Below, in pieces: positions 11,697 to 21,435 of a stretch of DNA of 53,007 nucleotides (the stretch's first letter is position 1; every line of letters starts with the position of its first letter). The DNA is from Sphingomonas bacterium (GTDB lineage Bacteria; Pseudomonadota; Alphaproteobacteria; Sphingomonadales; Sphingomonadaceae). The stretch is from positions 1 to 53,007 of the forward strand of contig NZ_JAQGLG010000180.1 in NCBI RefSeq assembly GCF_028292965.1, read 5' to 3'. The translations under genes and the position numbers were made by a program. The notes below the pieces were generated by a model. The model was not told the origin of the DNA, ran no database searches, and saw only the letters and a list, made by a program, of their open reading frames with translations.

Positions 11697-12518
11697 CTAT
11701 CCGCCTAGCGCGCGTGCCAGCGCGACGAATTCCTCGATCGATACGGTTTCGGCGCGACGCGATGAGTCGATGCCGACGCGTTCGAGCGCGTCGATCGCGC
11801 CATGCACCGATTTCAGGCTCTGGCGCAGCATCTTGCGACGCTGACCGAAAGCGGCGGCGGTCAATCGCTCCAACGTGGTGAAGACCACACCCTCCGGCGC
11901 ATCGTTGGGCGTAATGTGGACGACAGCCGACATCACCTTGGGCGGCGGCGTGAAGGCCGAGCGATGCACCGGCATCGCCAGCTTCGCCGTCGCCCGCCAC
12001 TGCGCGAGCACCGCCAGCCGTCCATAGGCGTCGTCGCCGGCGTGCGAGACGATGCGATCGGCCACCTCGCGCTGGAACATCAGCGTCAGGCTCTGCCACC
12101 AGGGTTGCCACTCGGCCGATAGCCAGCGCACCAGCAACGCAGTGCCGATATTATAGGGCAGGTTGGAGGCGATGTGTGGGCGCCCCTCGAACAACGGCCG
12201 GGCATCGACGGTCAGCGCGTCGTCCTCGATCACGCGTAACCGGCCGGGATAGGCCTCGCCCAGTTCGGCCAGCGCCGGGATACACCGCCTGTCGCGCTCG
12301 ATCGCCGTGACGCGCGCACCGGCCGCCAGCAGCGCCCGGGTCAGACCGCCCGGGCCGGGGCCGACTTCGAGCACTTCCGCGTCGGTCAGGTCGCCCGGAA
12401 TACGCGCGATCCGCGCCAGCAATTGCGCGTCGAGCAGGAAGTTCTGGCCCAGCGCCTTGCTCGCCGCCAGGCCATGCCGCGCGATCACCTCGCGCAGCGG
12501 CGGCAAATCGGGGTCCAT
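11697..12518 (-). CDS. rsmA: 16S rRNA (adenine1518-N6/adenine1519-N6)-dimethyltransferase
   Basis: This enzyme (KsgA) dimethylates two adjacent adenines in the 3' terminal hairpin of 16S rRNA late in small-subunit assembly. The 273 residues show ALGQNFLLD near residue 22, SAM motif [13 protein letters not shown], the acidic loop AIERDRR and the catalytic SNLPYNIGT motif. It is the last gene of lptD-surA-pdxA-rsmA, the same order as in Escherichia coli, and its ATG overlaps the pdxA stop by one base. It faces the repeat pair at its 3' end. Confidence 0.97.
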   Translation of the reverse strand: MDPDLPPLREVIARHGLAASKALGQNFLLDAQLLARIARIPGDLTDAEVLEVGPGPGGLTRALLAAGARVTAIERDRRCIPALAELGEAYPGRLRVIEDDALTVDARPLFEGRPHIASNLPYNIGTALLVRWLSAEWQPWWQSLTLMFQREVADRIVSHAGDDAYGRLAVLAQWRATAKLAMPVHRSAFTPPPKVMSAVVHITPNDAPEGVVFTTLERLTAAAFGQRRKMLRQSLKSVHGAIDALERVGIDSSRRAETVSIEEFVALARALGG

Positions 12519-13510
12519 CAGCCGGTCGTGCAGCGTTGCGCCGCAGCTTCGGCCGCCATGCGGATCGCCGCGATCATCGCCCCCGGCTCGGCCCGGTTCT
12601 TGCCCGCGATGCCGAAGGCGGTGCCATGGTCGGGCGAGGTGCGCACGATCGGCAGCCCGAGCGTGATATTGACGCCCTCGTCGAAATACAGCGTCTTGAT
12701 CGGGATCAGCGCCTGGTCGTGATAGCAGCAGATCGCGGCATCATAGGTTGCGCGCGCACGCGGGTGGAACATGGTGTCGGCGGCGAACGGGCCGGTCGCT
12801 TCGATCCCTTCCTCGCGCAGCGCGGCGATCGCCGGCTGGATATAATCGATTTCCTCGCGACCGATCGCCCCGCTTTCGCCGGCGTGCGGGTTGAAGCCGG
12901 CAAAGGCGATGCGGGGGTTGAGAATGCCGAAATTGCGGGTCAGCCCGCGCGCCGTGGCACGCCCCTTGGCCACGAGCAGCTCGACCGACAGCATCCCGGC
13001 GACCTGGGCGAGCGGCACATGGGTCGTGGCGGGCACCACGCGCAGCGTCGGCCCGGCAAGCATCATCACGGCATTCTCGACCGCGATCCCACACCGCTCG
13101 GCAACGAACTCGGTCTGGCCCGGATAGGTGAAACCGATGCCGTAAAGCTGTGCCTTGGACACCGGTCCGGTCACCAGCGCGCTGACCTCGCTCGATCGCG
13201 TCAGGCCGACCGCCATTTCGAGCGCGTTGAGGGCGCAGCGCGCGCCATCGACATCGGGGTGGCCCGGGTCGATCGTGCCGCCATCGATCACGGTGAGGAT
13301 CGGCAAGGCGCGGTCGAACACCGCCGCCGCCTCGTCGGGCGCGGAGATTTCCGCGATCGGGCCATCCCACACGGTCGTCACCGCCCGCGCGTCACCGATC
13401 GCGAAGAAGGACGACAGCCCCTCGCGCGATCGCAGCGCCCAGGCCTTGGCGATGATCTCCGGCCCGATCCCGGCCGGATCGCCCATCGATACGGCGAGCG
13501 GGGCGATCAT
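12518..13510 (-). CDS. pdxA: 4-hydroxythreonine-4-phosphate dehydrogenase
   Basis: PdxA performs an NAD-dependent oxidation in DXP-dependent pyridoxal phosphate synthesis. The 330-residue protein opens [18 protein letters not shown], the family signature, and has the substrate/metal segment [10 protein letters not shown], the GFNPHAGE motif and [10 protein letters not shown] near residue 255, which supplies a metal-binding histidine. It lies between surA (9-base gap) and rsmA (1-base overlap) in a conserved operon. Confidence 0.97.
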   Translation of the reverse strand: MIAPLAVSMGDPAGIGPEIIAKAWALRSREGLSSFFAIGDARAVTTVWDGPIAEISAPDEAAAVFDRALPILTVIDGGTIDPGHPDVDGARCALNALEMAVGLTRSSEVSALVTGPVSKAQLYGIGFTYPGQTEFVAERCGIAVENAVMMLAGPTLRVVPATTHVPLAQVAGMLSVELLVAKGRATARGLTRNFGILNPRIAFAGFNPHAGESGAIGREEIDYIQPAIAALREEGIEATGPFAADTMFHPRARATYDAAICCYHDQALIPIKTLYFDEGVNITLGLPIVRTSPDHGTAFGIAGKNRAEPGAMIAAIRMAAEAAAQRCTTG

Positions 13511-13519
13511 CGGCGAGCC

Positions 13520-14890
13520 TCAGCGATATTCGATGATCGCATCGCGGCGCAGATCGCGCAGCAACTGTTCGGCGCGGCGATTGACGCGCTGCTGTTCCTG
13601 CTGGCCCTGGATCTGATCCGCCGTCGGCAGGGCGGCTTCGCGCGCGTCGTCGCGACCACAGAGCACCAGCGAGCGGATGCCCTCCTGCACCGAGCCGAAC
13701 GGCGGGGTCGACTGGCCGACCTGCAATTCGAGCATGATCTTCTGGAGTGGCACCGGCAGGTCGCGCACGCGCACCTGCGCGTTGTCGACCACCTCCGCGC
13801 CCATCGCCGCGGCGACCTTGGACACGTCGCCGCAGCCGTGAATCGCCTGGGTCGCGGTGGCAAAGGCCTGGAGCCGCGCCTTGGCATCGGCCTCGGTCAG
13901 GCCGGCGGCGAACTTGACGCTGAGCTGCTTCAGGGTGAGCGTCGAATCGCGCGGATCGGCCTCGAGCACGCGGCGCTTGTCGACCAGATACAGGATCGAG
14001 AAACCGCCCGGCACCTCGATCGGCCCGGCGATTTCACCGGGCTTCATGATCCGCGCCTGGTTGGCCAGGCTATCGGGCAACTGGGTCAGCTGGCTCGCGT
14101 TCAGCCAGTCGAGATCGCCGAGCTTGCTTCGCGTCGACGCCTCGGAGAATTGCGCATAATAGTCGAACGGCTTGGTGCCGGCCTGAATATCGGCGATCAT
14201 CTGCCGTTCCTGCGCGAACACCTGCTGTGAACGGTCCGGCCCGGCCGAGAGATAGATTTCCTTGAGGTGGAATTCCTCGCTGCCCTTCGCCGCCTTCATG
14301 CGGTCGAGGATCCCCTGCACCTCTTCGTCACCGACATTGATCAGCGGCTCGACACGGCGCTGGAGATAACGGCGCCACGCTAGCTCGCCCTCGATCTGGC
14401 GGCGCAGCGAGCGATCCGACGAACCGACCGATCGCAGAAAGGCGTTGAACTCGGCCGGTGACTTGCCGAAATTGGCCGCGACGCGGACGACGCTCTGGTT
14501 GATCTCGTCAGCCGTGACGGTGATCTCGTTCGTCTTGGCGTGCTGGATTTCCAGCGTCTCGTCCATCAGCGCCCGCAGCACCTGCAGCTTCAGCTGCTCC
14601 ATGTCCTGGGCGCTGAGATTGGTCAGCTGGTTGGCCGCGATGATCAGCGCGCCGCGCTGGTCGACATCGGTCCCGGTGATCACCACGCCGTTGACGATCG
14701 CGGTCGGCTTGCGGACATTGGGGTCCACCTTGCCGAAGATTTGCACGTTCGCGGGAATATCGAGCCCGACCGGTGGCGGCGGTGCAGTGTCGGGCACCGT
14801 TTGTGCCGAGGTCATGGTGCCGGCGGCAAGTGCGGCGATCATCGCGCCGCCAACCAGACCGGCCCTGGCTTTGGTCAACCAATTCATCAC
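13520..14890 (-). CDS. surA: SurA-type periplasmic chaperone and peptidyl-prolyl isomerase
   Basis: The 456-residue protein has a signal peptide (about 1-29, ending near TMTSAQ), a SurA N-terminal helical domain (about 55-190) and a parvulin PPIC domain (LKEIYLSAGPD onward), with a second, weaker PPIC-like region before the C terminus. SurA carries unfolded beta-barrel proteins, LptD among them, to the BAM complex. It sits 73 bases downstream of lptD, so chaperone and main client are coexpressed. Two adjacent Met codons at 14890 and 14887 make the exact start ambiguous by one residue. Confidence 0.93.
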   Translation of the reverse strand: MMNWLTKARAGLVGGAMIAALAAGTMTSAQTVPDTAPPPPVGLDIPANVQIFGKVDPNVRKPTAIVNGVVITGTDVDQRGALIIAANQLTNLSAQDMEQLKLQVLRALMDETLEIQHAKTNEITVTADEINQSVVRVAANFGKSPAEFNAFLRSVGSSDRSLRRQIEGELAWRRYLQRRVEPLINVGDEEVQGILDRMKAAKGSEEFHLKEIYLSAGPDRSQQVFAQERQMIADIQAGTKPFDYYAQFSEASTRSKLGDLDWLNASQLTQLPDSLANQARIMKPGEIAGPIEVPGGFSILYLVDKRRVLEADPRDSTLTLKQLSVKFAAGLTEADAKARLQAFATATQAIHGCGDVSKVAAAMGAEVVDNAQVRVRDLPVPLQKIMLELQVGQSTPPFGSVQEGIRSLVLCGRDDAREAALPTADQIQGQQEQQRVNRRAEQLLRDLRRDAIIEYR

Positions 14891-14963
14891 GTTTTCGTCA
14901 TCCCATCCCGCGCGAAGACGCGCTCCAATATCGACTATTCGCCGCTCGCGCCTGAACAGCGGC

Positions 14964-17213
14964 TTAGCGACCCAGATTCTTGAAAGATAGCGTCAACAGG
15001 AAGCTGTTGCCCGCCTTGGCGTCCCCGCTGTCCTGATAGGTGCGTTTCCAGGTCAGGCCCAGCCTGAGGCAATCGTCCTCATAGGCAACGCCCAGACGGT
15101 GCCGCACAGGGTCGAAGCCGCTGGCCAGCGAGGTCGGATCCTCGTTGCGATCGGTCAGATCGATCACCGTCGAGCCGAAGATCGACCAGAAGCGGCTGAC
15201 CTGCACGCGCGCGCCGACCCGCGCTTCCTCGCGATCGGCGAGATCCTCCAGCGTCGGCACGATATTGCGGTTGAGCCGCAGATAACCGAGCAAAATGTAT
15301 GTCTTGCGTGAGCCGATCGTGGCATCGATCTCGTTGCGGCGGACCGCGAAATTGTCCTTGTCGAGCCGGAAACGCTCCGTGATCGAAATGAAGTCCTTGT
15401 AGCGGAACTCGGCCCGGCCGACGATGTCGGACACGCGCCCGCTCAGCCCGGTGCCGTCGGGAAAAATCGCCGGGCGCGAATCGAGGCGGTAGCTCTGGCC
15501 GATATTGGCGTTGATCGTCAGGTCCGGCAGGGCGACCTGCCAGTCGAGGCCGATGGTCAGGCGGCTCGAATCCTCGAACCGGTCGTAACCGGGGAAGCGG
15601 TTGAGCGCGAACAGGTTGGAATCTTCGAGATCCACCGCGCGCGCGTCCTCGTTGGGCACCAGCAGATTGGCGGTGTGCGGCGCGGCGACGATCTGGAAAC
15701 GCGGCGTCAGGCGCTGCGTGCCGCCGAAGAATGGACCGACGAACGGCCATTTCACGTCGATCGCCAGCGCGCCCATGGCACGGCCATGAAAGCCGGGCTC
15801 GCCGCGATAGCTCGCCACCGTCGTCGCCAGCGTATCGGCGGCGTTATAGACGTCGCCGCGGGCGAAGGCGGTGAAGGTCACCTCCTGCCCCCAGGGTGTC
15901 AGCTTGCGCAGATCCCACTGCGCGCTGACGAAGGCGCGCTGCGTATCCTGGCCGCCGGTGCGGGTCAGGGCGAGCGTATTGAGCTGCAGCTGCAACACGC
16001 CGCCGACCAGCGGGTCGGTGATGCGGCGCCGATAGTCGATTTCCGGCAGCGCGACTGGCTGCAGGCCCTGGCGGTCGCCGAGACGCATCGTCTGCACCGC
16101 CCAGCCGGTGATCGCGAAATAACTGTCGCGATCGATATGTTCGAGACTGACCGTGCTGCGCAGCCGGTCGTCCTGCGAGATGTCGTAACGGCGCAGGAAG
16201 GTGCGGTCGCTGGCGACGCGCAGGGAGCCGCTCAGGGTCCATTCGGGGCTGAGCTGAAAGCGCCCGACCGCGTCGATATAACCGCGAAATGCCTCGGGCG
16301 ATGTGCTTGTCGGCGTCGGCGTGGAGGTCACGACATCGTCACTGCGCCGGCTGACCGTGGCATAGCCGCCGATCTTGAACGCGCCCGTCGGCGTCAGCGC
16401 CTGATAATTGAGCTGCAGCATCGGCAGCACCGCGGAAAACACCCGCGGCGTGACGATCAACCCGCGATTCTGGCCCAGCGCGAAATAATAAGGCTGGGCG
16501 AATTCGAAACCGTTGACCCGATCATAGCGCAGATCCGGGCTGAGCAGCCCGCCCTGATTCCCCTCACTGGCCGGATGCGAAAAGGCCGGCAAGGGTAGGG
16601 AGGGCAGCCCAAACAGATGGATGCGCGCGCCGTTATAGTAAATGCGATTGCGGTCGGGTCGATAGACCACCCGCACGGCAGTGATCTTCCACGCGGGTTC
16701 TTTGGGGCAGCCGTCCGTCGCGGTGACCGCGCAAGGCGTGTAAGCGGCATCGTCCAGCGTGACCGTTTCGTCCAGCGCACGCGCACCGTGCCGCGCCGCC
16801 AGCCGCCCGCCCTTGGCCAGCACGATCAGCATGTTGTCGACCATGCCGTCCTTCAGCGCGTCGGTCAGCTCGATCGAATCACCATAAGCGACATCGCCGC
16901 CGGGGTTGGTCACCGCGATATTGCCGGTCGCCACGACCTTGCCGGTCTTGCGGTTCCACACCACGCGATCGGCGCGCAGGCGGTTGCCCTCGCGGTACAT
17001 CCGCACATCGCCCGTCGCCGTGACGATATCGGTGTCGTTCTCATATTCCAGCGCATTGGCGCTGAAGCGCACCTGGTCGGGAGCAGTTGCCGCCTGATCC
17101 GAGGGCGGCGGAAGCTCGGTTTTGGGCGGCGTCAGATCCTGCGCATGGACGATACCCGGCAGGCAGAGCGCGAGGGGCAGGGCGCAGGTCGCAAGAAGAT
17201 TGGTACGCTTCAC
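14964..17213 (-). CDS. lptD: LPS-assembly outer-membrane protein LptD
   Basis: LptD inserts lipopolysaccharide into the outer leaflet of the outer membrane. I start it at the GTG at 17213, giving 749 residues with a clear signal peptide KRTNLLATCALPLALC...VHA followed by QDL. An open frame continues upstream to 19034 but that part is antisense to pepA. An OstA/LptA-like beta-jellyroll begins at VRFSANALEYE; a CAVTATDGC cysteine pair resembles the N-terminal disulphide cysteines of LptD and a further Cys near the end (EDDCLRLG) could be a partner. The rest is beta-barrel-like, ending LLTLSFKNLGR. It heads lptD-surA-pdxA-rsmA. Confidence 0.92.
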   Translation of the reverse strand: MKRTNLLATCALPLALCLPGIVHAQDLTPPKTELPPPSDQAATAPDQVRFSANALEYENDTDIVTATGDVRMYREGNRLRADRVVWNRKTGKVVATGNIAVTNPGGDVAYGDSIELTDALKDGMVDNMLIVLAKGGRLAARHGARALDETVTLDDAAYTPCAVTATDGCPKEPAWKITAVRVVYRPDRNRIYYNGARIHLFGLPSLPLPAFSHPASEGNQGGLLSPDLRYDRVNGFEFAQPYYFALGQNRGLIVTPRVFSAVLPMLQLNYQALTPTGAFKIGGYATVSRRSDDVVTSTPTPTSTSPEAFRGYIDAVGRFQLSPEWTLSGSLRVASDRTFLRRYDISQDDRLRSTVSLEHIDRDSYFAITGWAVQTMRLGDRQGLQPVALPEIDYRRRITDPLVGGVLQLQLNTLALTRTGGQDTQRAFVSAQWDLRKLTPWGQEVTFTAFARGDVYNAADTLATTVASYRGEPGFHGRAMGALAIDVKWPFVGPFFGGTQRLTPRFQIVAAPHTANLLVPNEDARAVDLEDSNLFALNRFPGYDRFEDSSRLTIGLDWQVALPDLTINANIGQSYRLDSRPAIFPDGTGLSGRVSDIVGRAEFRYKDFISITERFRLDKDNFAVRRNEIDATIGSRKTYILLGYLRLNRNIVPTLEDLADREEARVGARVQVSRFWSIFGSTVIDLTDRNEDPTSLASGFDPVRHRLGVAYEDDCLRLGLTWKRTYQDSGDAKAGNSFLLTLSFKNLGR

Positions 17214-17387
17214 GGCGAGAAACACATCCCCAACAAGTTCGCACAAACGTACCGCGACGCGGCGACAGGTCAGCGCCCTATCGCATCGCCCGCGCCGCGC
17301 TGCAATCGTGAGTGGTGTTTTGCCACTCGCTTCACATTGTCCTACAGGCGAACGGTAATCTATTTTTTCAAACCGAGACCCGTTTTC

Positions 17388-18860
17388 ATGAAAATCAGCT
17401 TTTCCGCCGCGACACCCGCCTCCAACGCGCCGCTTGCGCTGACGGTCGAGAAAGACGGGCTCGACCGCCTGTCGACCGCGCAACTCGATGGCGCGACGCT
17501 GGCGACGATCGTCGCCACGGCGCGTGCCAGCCGATTCGAGGGTGAGGCCGGCGGTGTGGTCGAGACCTTCGTCGCGGCCGATGGCGGCGTACGTCGCGTG
17601 CTGTTGCTCGGTGTCGGTGCGGGTGGCGAGCCCGATTATGAACGCGCCGGTGGCGCGCTGACCGCACGGCTGCTGACCTCGGGGGTCGAATCGGTCGCGG
17701 CGGACTTCGCCACTGCCGGCGCAACGCCCAAGGCGGTCGCGCGCTTCGCCGCCGGCGCCGCGCAGCGGGCGTGGCGGATCGACACCTATCGCACCAAGCT
17801 GTCGGAAAAAGCCAAGCCGACGCTGACCGAGATCACCCTGTTCGGCGCGCCCGACGGTGCCGAGGCGGCCTGGGTGTCGCAAAAGGCGGTCACCGATGGC
17901 CTCGACCTGACGCGTACGCTCGTGTCCGAGCCGCCCAACATCATCTATCCGGAAAGCTTCGTCGCCAAGGTATTGGCGGAGATCGAGGGCCTCGGCATCG
18001 AGGTCACCGTACTCGGCGAGGCCGAAATGGCAGAACTCGGCATGGGCGCTCTCCTTGGCGTCAGCCAGGGCTCGCGCCGCGACGCTCAGTTGCTTGCGCT
18101 CAAATGGAATGGCGCCGGTCCGGGCGACCCTGCGCTGGCGCTGGTCGGCAAAGGTGTGACCTTCGACACCGGCGGGATCTCGCTGAAGCCCGGGCCCGGC
18201 ATGGAAGACATGAAGTGGGACATGGGCGGCGCGGGCGCGGTCGCCGGCGCGATGAAGGCGATCGCCTTGCGCAAGGCCAAGGCACACGTCATCGGCGTGT
18301 GCGGGCTGGTCGAGAACATGCCCGACGGCAATGCCCAGCGCCCCGGCGACATCGTCACCTCGATGTCGGGCCAGACGATCGAAATACTCAACACCGATGC
18401 CGAGGGGCGGCTGGTGCTGTGCGATGCGATCACCTGGGTGCAGAAGACGCATCGCCCCAACACGATCGTCGATCTTGCCACGCTCACCGGGGCGATGATC
18501 ATCGCGCTCGGCAACGAGCATGGCGGCCTGTTCGCCAATGACGATTCGCTCGCCGACCAACTGCTCGCCGCCGGCAAGGCTTCGGGCGACCTGTTGTGGC
18601 GCTTCCCGCTGTCGGATGCCTATAACAAGCTGATCGACTCGCCGATCGCCGACATGAAGAATGTCGGCCCGCGCGGCGCCGGCTCGATCACCGCGGCGCA
18701 GTTCATCAAGCGCTTCGTCGACGAGGGCGTGCGCTGGGCACATCTCGACATCGCCGGCATGGTGTGGGCCGACAAGGCCGGCGCCACCTACGACAAGGGC
18801 GCGACCGGTTACGGCGTGCGCCTGCTCGACCGCTTCGTGGCCGATAATTTCGAGAGCTGA
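17388..18860 (+). CDS. pepA: leucyl aminopeptidase (M17 family)
   Basis: PepA removes N-terminal residues from peptides in the cytoplasm using two metal ions. The 490 residues from the ATG at 17388 contain the family metal-site segments GVTFDTGGISLKP and the M17 signature NTDAEGRL. An in-frame extension to 16617 overlaps lptD antisense and is not credible. The N-terminal third (about 1-165) is the variable domain, which in E. coli binds DNA in Xer recombination and carAB control; whether that holds here is unknown. The stop overlaps the holC start by one base (TGATG). Confidence 0.96.
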   Translation: MKISFSAATPASNAPLALTVEKDGLDRLSTAQLDGATLATIVATARASRFEGEAGGVVETFVAADGGVRRVLLLGVGAGGEPDYERAGGALTARLLTSGVESVAADFATAGATPKAVARFAAGAAQRAWRIDTYRTKLSEKAKPTLTEITLFGAPDGAEAAWVSQKAVTDGLDLTRTLVSEPPNIIYPESFVAKVLAEIEGLGIEVTVLGEAEMAELGMGALLGVSQGSRRDAQLLALKWNGAGPGDPALALVGKGVTFDTGGISLKPGPGMEDMKWDMGGAGAVAGAMKAIALRKAKAHVIGVCGLVENMPDGNAQRPGDIVTSMSGQTIEILNTDAEGRLVLCDAITWVQKTHRPNTIVDLATLTGAMIIALGNEHGGLFANDDSLADQLLAAGKASGDLLWRFPLSDAYNKLIDSPIADMKNVGPRGAGSITAAQFIKRFVDEGVRWAHLDIAGMVWADKAGATYDKGATGYGVRLLDRFVADNFES

Positions 18861-19300
18861 TGCAGGTCGATTTCTATCATCTGACTGCGACCCCGCTCGA
18901 CCGGGCCTTGCCGCAAATCGCGGAAAAGGTGCTGGCGAGCGGTGGCCGGTTGCTGCTCGTCGCGGAGAGCGAGGCGCAGCGTGCCACGCTCGACAAGCTG
19001 CTCTGGACGTACAGCGCGGAAAGCTTTCTGCCACATGGTTGCGCGGGCGGGGAGGGTGACACGGATCAGCCGATTCTGCTCACCGAAAGCACCGACGCGA
19101 CCAACGGCGCGCGCAACATCGCGCTCGCCGATGGCATCTGGCGCGATGAAGCGCTGGGCTTCGACCGCGCCTTCCACTTTTTCGACGGCGAGCGCATTGC
19201 CGAGGCGCGCCTCGCCTGGAAAGCGCTTGCCGATCGCGACGGGATCGAGCGGCGGTACTGGAAGCAGAGCGAGACCGGACGCTGGGAACAGGCCGCCTAG
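18860..19300 (+). CDS. holC: DNA polymerase III chi subunit
   Basis: The chi subunit links the clamp loader to single-strand-binding protein at the replication fork. The 146-residue protein opens with the family pattern MQVDFYHLTATPLDRALP, contains LLWTYSAESFLPHG and ends with ERRYWKQSETGRW, as in other alphaproteobacterial HolC proteins. Overlap with the pepA stop shows coupling; the pepA-holC pairing is frequent in proteobacteria. holB, another clamp-loader gene, is present near the right end of the window. Confidence 0.93.
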   Translation: MQVDFYHLTATPLDRALPQIAEKVLASGGRLLLVAESEAQRATLDKLLWTYSAESFLPHGCAGGEGDTDQPILLTESTDATNGARNIALADGIWRDEALGFDRAFHFFDGERIAEARLAWKALADRDGIERRYWKQSETGRWEQAA

Positions 19301-19384
19301 CCCGAACCTTGCATCTCGGGGGCCGCGAGACTAGGTAGCCGGCGCATTTCCGCCATTCCCCACCACAAGGAGCGAGCGACCGCC

Positions 19385-19807
19385 ATGGCCGCCAATCGTA
19401 CGTTTTCGATCATCAAGCCCGATGCGACCCGTCGCAACATCACGGGCGCCGTCGTCAAGATGCTGGAGGAGGCCGGCCTGCGCGTCGTCGCTTCCAAGCG
19501 TATCCAGATGACCGAAGAGCAGGCCGGCGGTTTCTATGCCGTCCACAAGGAGCGCCCGTTCTTCAATGATCTGGTTCAGTTCATGATTTCCGGCCCGGTC
19601 GTGGTGCAGGTGCTGGAAGGCGACAACGCGGTGCAGCGCAACCGCGATATCATGGGCGCGACCAACCCGGCCAATGCCGATGCCGGCACGATCCGCAAGG
19701 AACTGGCCGAGTCGATCGAAGCCAACACCGTGCACGGTTCGGACTCGGACGAGAATGCGGCGATCGAGATCGCCTATTTCTTCAAGCCGGAAGAAATCGT
19801 CGGCTGA
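19385..19807 (+). CDS. ndk: nucleoside diphosphate kinase
   Basis: Ndk transfers the gamma phosphate of ATP to other NDPs through a phospho-histidine. The 140-residue protein opens [17 protein letters not shown] and has catalytic His117 in NTVHGSDS, the PROSITE-type active-site signature. AAGGAGCG lies about ten bases before the ATG. The 84-base spacer after holC could contain its own promoter, which I could not identify. A short hairpin overlaps the stop codon. Confidence 0.98.
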   Translation: MAANRTFSIIKPDATRRNITGAVVKMLEEAGLRVVASKRIQMTEEQAGGFYAVHKERPFFNDLVQFMISGPVVVQVLEGDNAVQRNRDIMGATNPANADAGTIRKELAESIEANTVHGSDSDENAAIEIAYFFKPEEIVG

Positions 19808-19815
19808 TTGCCGAC
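19799..19815 (+). terminator. weak hairpin at the ndk stop
   Basis: GTCGGC and GCCGAC pair as a 6-base stem with loop TGATT, spanning the ndk stop codon, in a convergent gap. No T-run follows, so termination would not be of the simple intrinsic type. Confidence 0.2.
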
Positions 19816-19817
19816 CG

Positions 19818-20489
19818 CTACCCTGCCGGTTTGAGGCGCGCCCAGGCCGCCTCGAGCCGTGCAGGTGTGGCATTGCGGTCACTGAGTGTCAGGCTTCGCA
19901 TATGCAGTTCACGGCCACCCAGGACGCCCAGTGAACGCGAACCAGCGACCCAGCCGATCTCATAGATCGCGCGATCGGTGCGCTTGACGTCTCCATCCCA
20001 CCAGGTCGCGGTCAGCATCACGGGCAAGCGACCCTGATGCACCTTGTCGTTCAGCTTCAGCAGCGCGCTGCCAAACCATGAGCTTTCGATCTTCGGGCCG
20101 AGCAAGCCGCTCTGGGGTGCGATGCCCAGCGCGTCCGGAAACGCCACCTCGACATCTTTCAGCGGATGCGCCGGATCGGCCAGCGCCATCGAATCACCAT
20201 CGTGCGAGAGCGTACCGGTGATCGTCACCAGCGTACGCGTCTTGCTTTCGCTCGCCTGCTCGGCCTGTTTGTCGGCGACGTCGGCACGGCGATCAGCCCA
20301 GCTCATCCACAGGCTGATCGCGGCGATGATCAGCCCCGCAACGCCGACCAGCTCGGCGAGTGAAATCCAGCGCCGCCGCGTCGCGGCGGCTTCGGCCCGC
20401 TCGATCGCCTGTTGGGCGGGCGTCATGGCGGGCTCGGGCGGCGCGGCCGGGGCTGGTTCCGGCGTCTCGATCGGCGGTTCGTCGTTCAT
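19818..20489 (-). CDS. single-pass membrane protein of unknown function
   Basis: The 223-residue protein begins with an acidic, proline- and alanine-rich tail (PPIETPEPAPAAPPEPA), then one membrane helix at about residues 43-62 (SLAELVGVAGLIIAAISLWM), then a charged linker (DRRADVADKQAEQASESK) and a predicted beta-rich domain of about 130 residues including TLVTITGTLSHDGDSMALA. The start is the ATG at 20489, overlapping the stop of the YjbR-like gene by 4 bases, so it is likely the end of the purM-purN-yjbR transcript. I do not recognise the family. Confidence 0.75.
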   Translation of the reverse strand: MNDEPPIETPEPAPAAPPEPAMTPAQQAIERAEAAATRRRWISLAELVGVAGLIIAAISLWMSWADRRADVADKQAEQASESKTRTLVTITGTLSHDGDSMALADPAHPLKDVEVAFPDALGIAPQSGLLGPKIESSWFGSALLKLNDKVHQGRLPVMLTATWWDGDVKRTDRAIYEIGWVAGSRSLGVLGGRELHMRSLTLSDRNATPARLEAAWARLKPAG

Positions 20490-20863
20490 CGCCCACCCAT
20501 TTCCAGCAAGCGTCGCGGTGCGACCATTTCCCAGCTCGACGCAATACGATCGCCAACACGATCCCAGTCCGTGTCGTCGCGGTCGAGGCGCAGCGCTACC
20601 CAACCCGACGGGCCGAGATAGGGTGGGCTGAAATAGCAGTCCGGGTCCATCTCGATCAGCATCGCCTGTTCTTCGCGGCCGCTGGTCTTGACGATCACCA
20701 CGGTCTCGCCGTCGCTGTGATGGTTGTGCCAGAAATAGGCGAAGAACTTGCCTTTCTCGATCATGAAGCCCGGCGAGCCGTGCGACAGCTTTTCAGCCGT
20801 GCCCGGCAGCCCGAGCGCCAGCGCGCGGACCTTTTCGAGCTCAACGGAAGGGTCTGGACTCAT
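20486..20863 (-). CDS. MmcQ/YjbR-like family protein
   Basis: The 125-residue protein shows the YjbR/CyaY-like pattern: an N-terminal helix (VEKVR-like ELEKVRALALGLPG), a PGFMIEKGKFFAYFW strand pair and a C-terminal GWVALRLDRDDTDWDRV segment. The family has a double-wing fold and is often annotated as DNA-binding, but its function is not established. The start is the ATG at 20863, overlapping purN by 4 bases; the longer in-frame extension to 21025 lies inside purN. Operon context with purine genes gives no clear functional hint. Confidence 0.88.
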   Translation of the reverse strand: MSPDPSVELEKVRALALGLPGTAEKLSHGSPGFMIEKGKFFAYFWHNHHSDGETVVIVKTSGREEQAMLIEMDPDCYFSPPYLGPSGWVALRLDRDDTDWDRVGDRIASSWEMVAPRRLLEMGGR

Positions 20864-21426
20864 CGTGTGACGAAGTCTGCCAGAACCTGCGGATAAAGGC
20901 GATGCTCTGCGGCAAGCACGCGGTCGGCCAGCGTGGCAGCCGTGTCGTCGGAGAGCAGCGGCACCTCGGCCTGGCCGAGCACCTCGCCGCCGTCGAGTTC
21001 CTCGGTGACGACATGCACCGAGCAACCGGCCAACGAATCGCCCGCCTCGATCGCCCGGGCATGGGTGTCGAGGCCCTTGTATTTGGGCAGCAGCGATGGA
21101 TGGATGTTGACGATCCGCCCGCGCCAGCGCGCCACGAAATCATCCGACAGCAGGCGCATATAACCGGCCAGCGCGATCGTCTCGACGCCCGCGCCGCGAA
21201 GCGCGCGATCGATCGCCGCTTCATACTCCGCCTTGGGCATCCCCTTGGGCGACTGCGCAAAGGTGGGGATGCCATGCTGGCGCGCCCACTCCAAGCCCGG
21301 CGCATCCGGTTTGTCGGAAGCCACGATGGCGATGGTGTAAGGCGCGGCCGGGCTCACCGCCGCCTCGGCCAACGCCATCATGTTCGATCCGCGTCCCGAG
21401 ATCAGGACTCCAACCTTCGCCTTCAT
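20860..21426 (-). CDS. purN: phosphoribosylglycinamide formyltransferase (GAR transformylase)
   Basis: PurN transfers a formyl group from 10-formyl-tetrahydrofolate to GAR in purine synthesis. The 188 residues open KVGVLISGRGSNMMAL (phosphate-binding loop) and contain the catalytic Asn-His-Asp set: INIHPSLLP-type motif (VNIHPSLLPKYKG) and the Asp in EELDGGEVLGQ. It is downstream of purM as in many bacteria, but the two are separated by a REP-like inverted repeat of about 105 bases. Confidence 0.97.
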   Translation of the reverse strand: MKAKVGVLISGRGSNMMALAEAAVSPAAPYTIAIVASDKPDAPGLEWARQHGIPTFAQSPKGMPKAEYEAAIDRALRGAGVETIALAGYMRLLSDDFVARWRGRIVNIHPSLLPKYKGLDTHARAIEAGDSLAGCSVHVVTEELDGGEVLGQAEVPLLSDDTAATLADRVLAAEHRLYPQVLADFVTR

Positions 21427-21435
21427 TACCTACTC

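Noticed and set aside
17293..17390. Promoter for pepA (TTCACA/TTGTCC with TAATCT/TCTATT combinations) and a GAGTGG/CCACTC hairpin
   Set aside because: No combination gives good hexamers at 16-18 base spacing, and the stem is only six bases, so I did not annotate it.
17214..19034. A continuous minus-strand open frame extends lptD upstream by about 600 codons
   Set aside because: It is fully antisense to pepA and holC, has no LptD-like content, and the signal peptide begins at the GTG at 17213.
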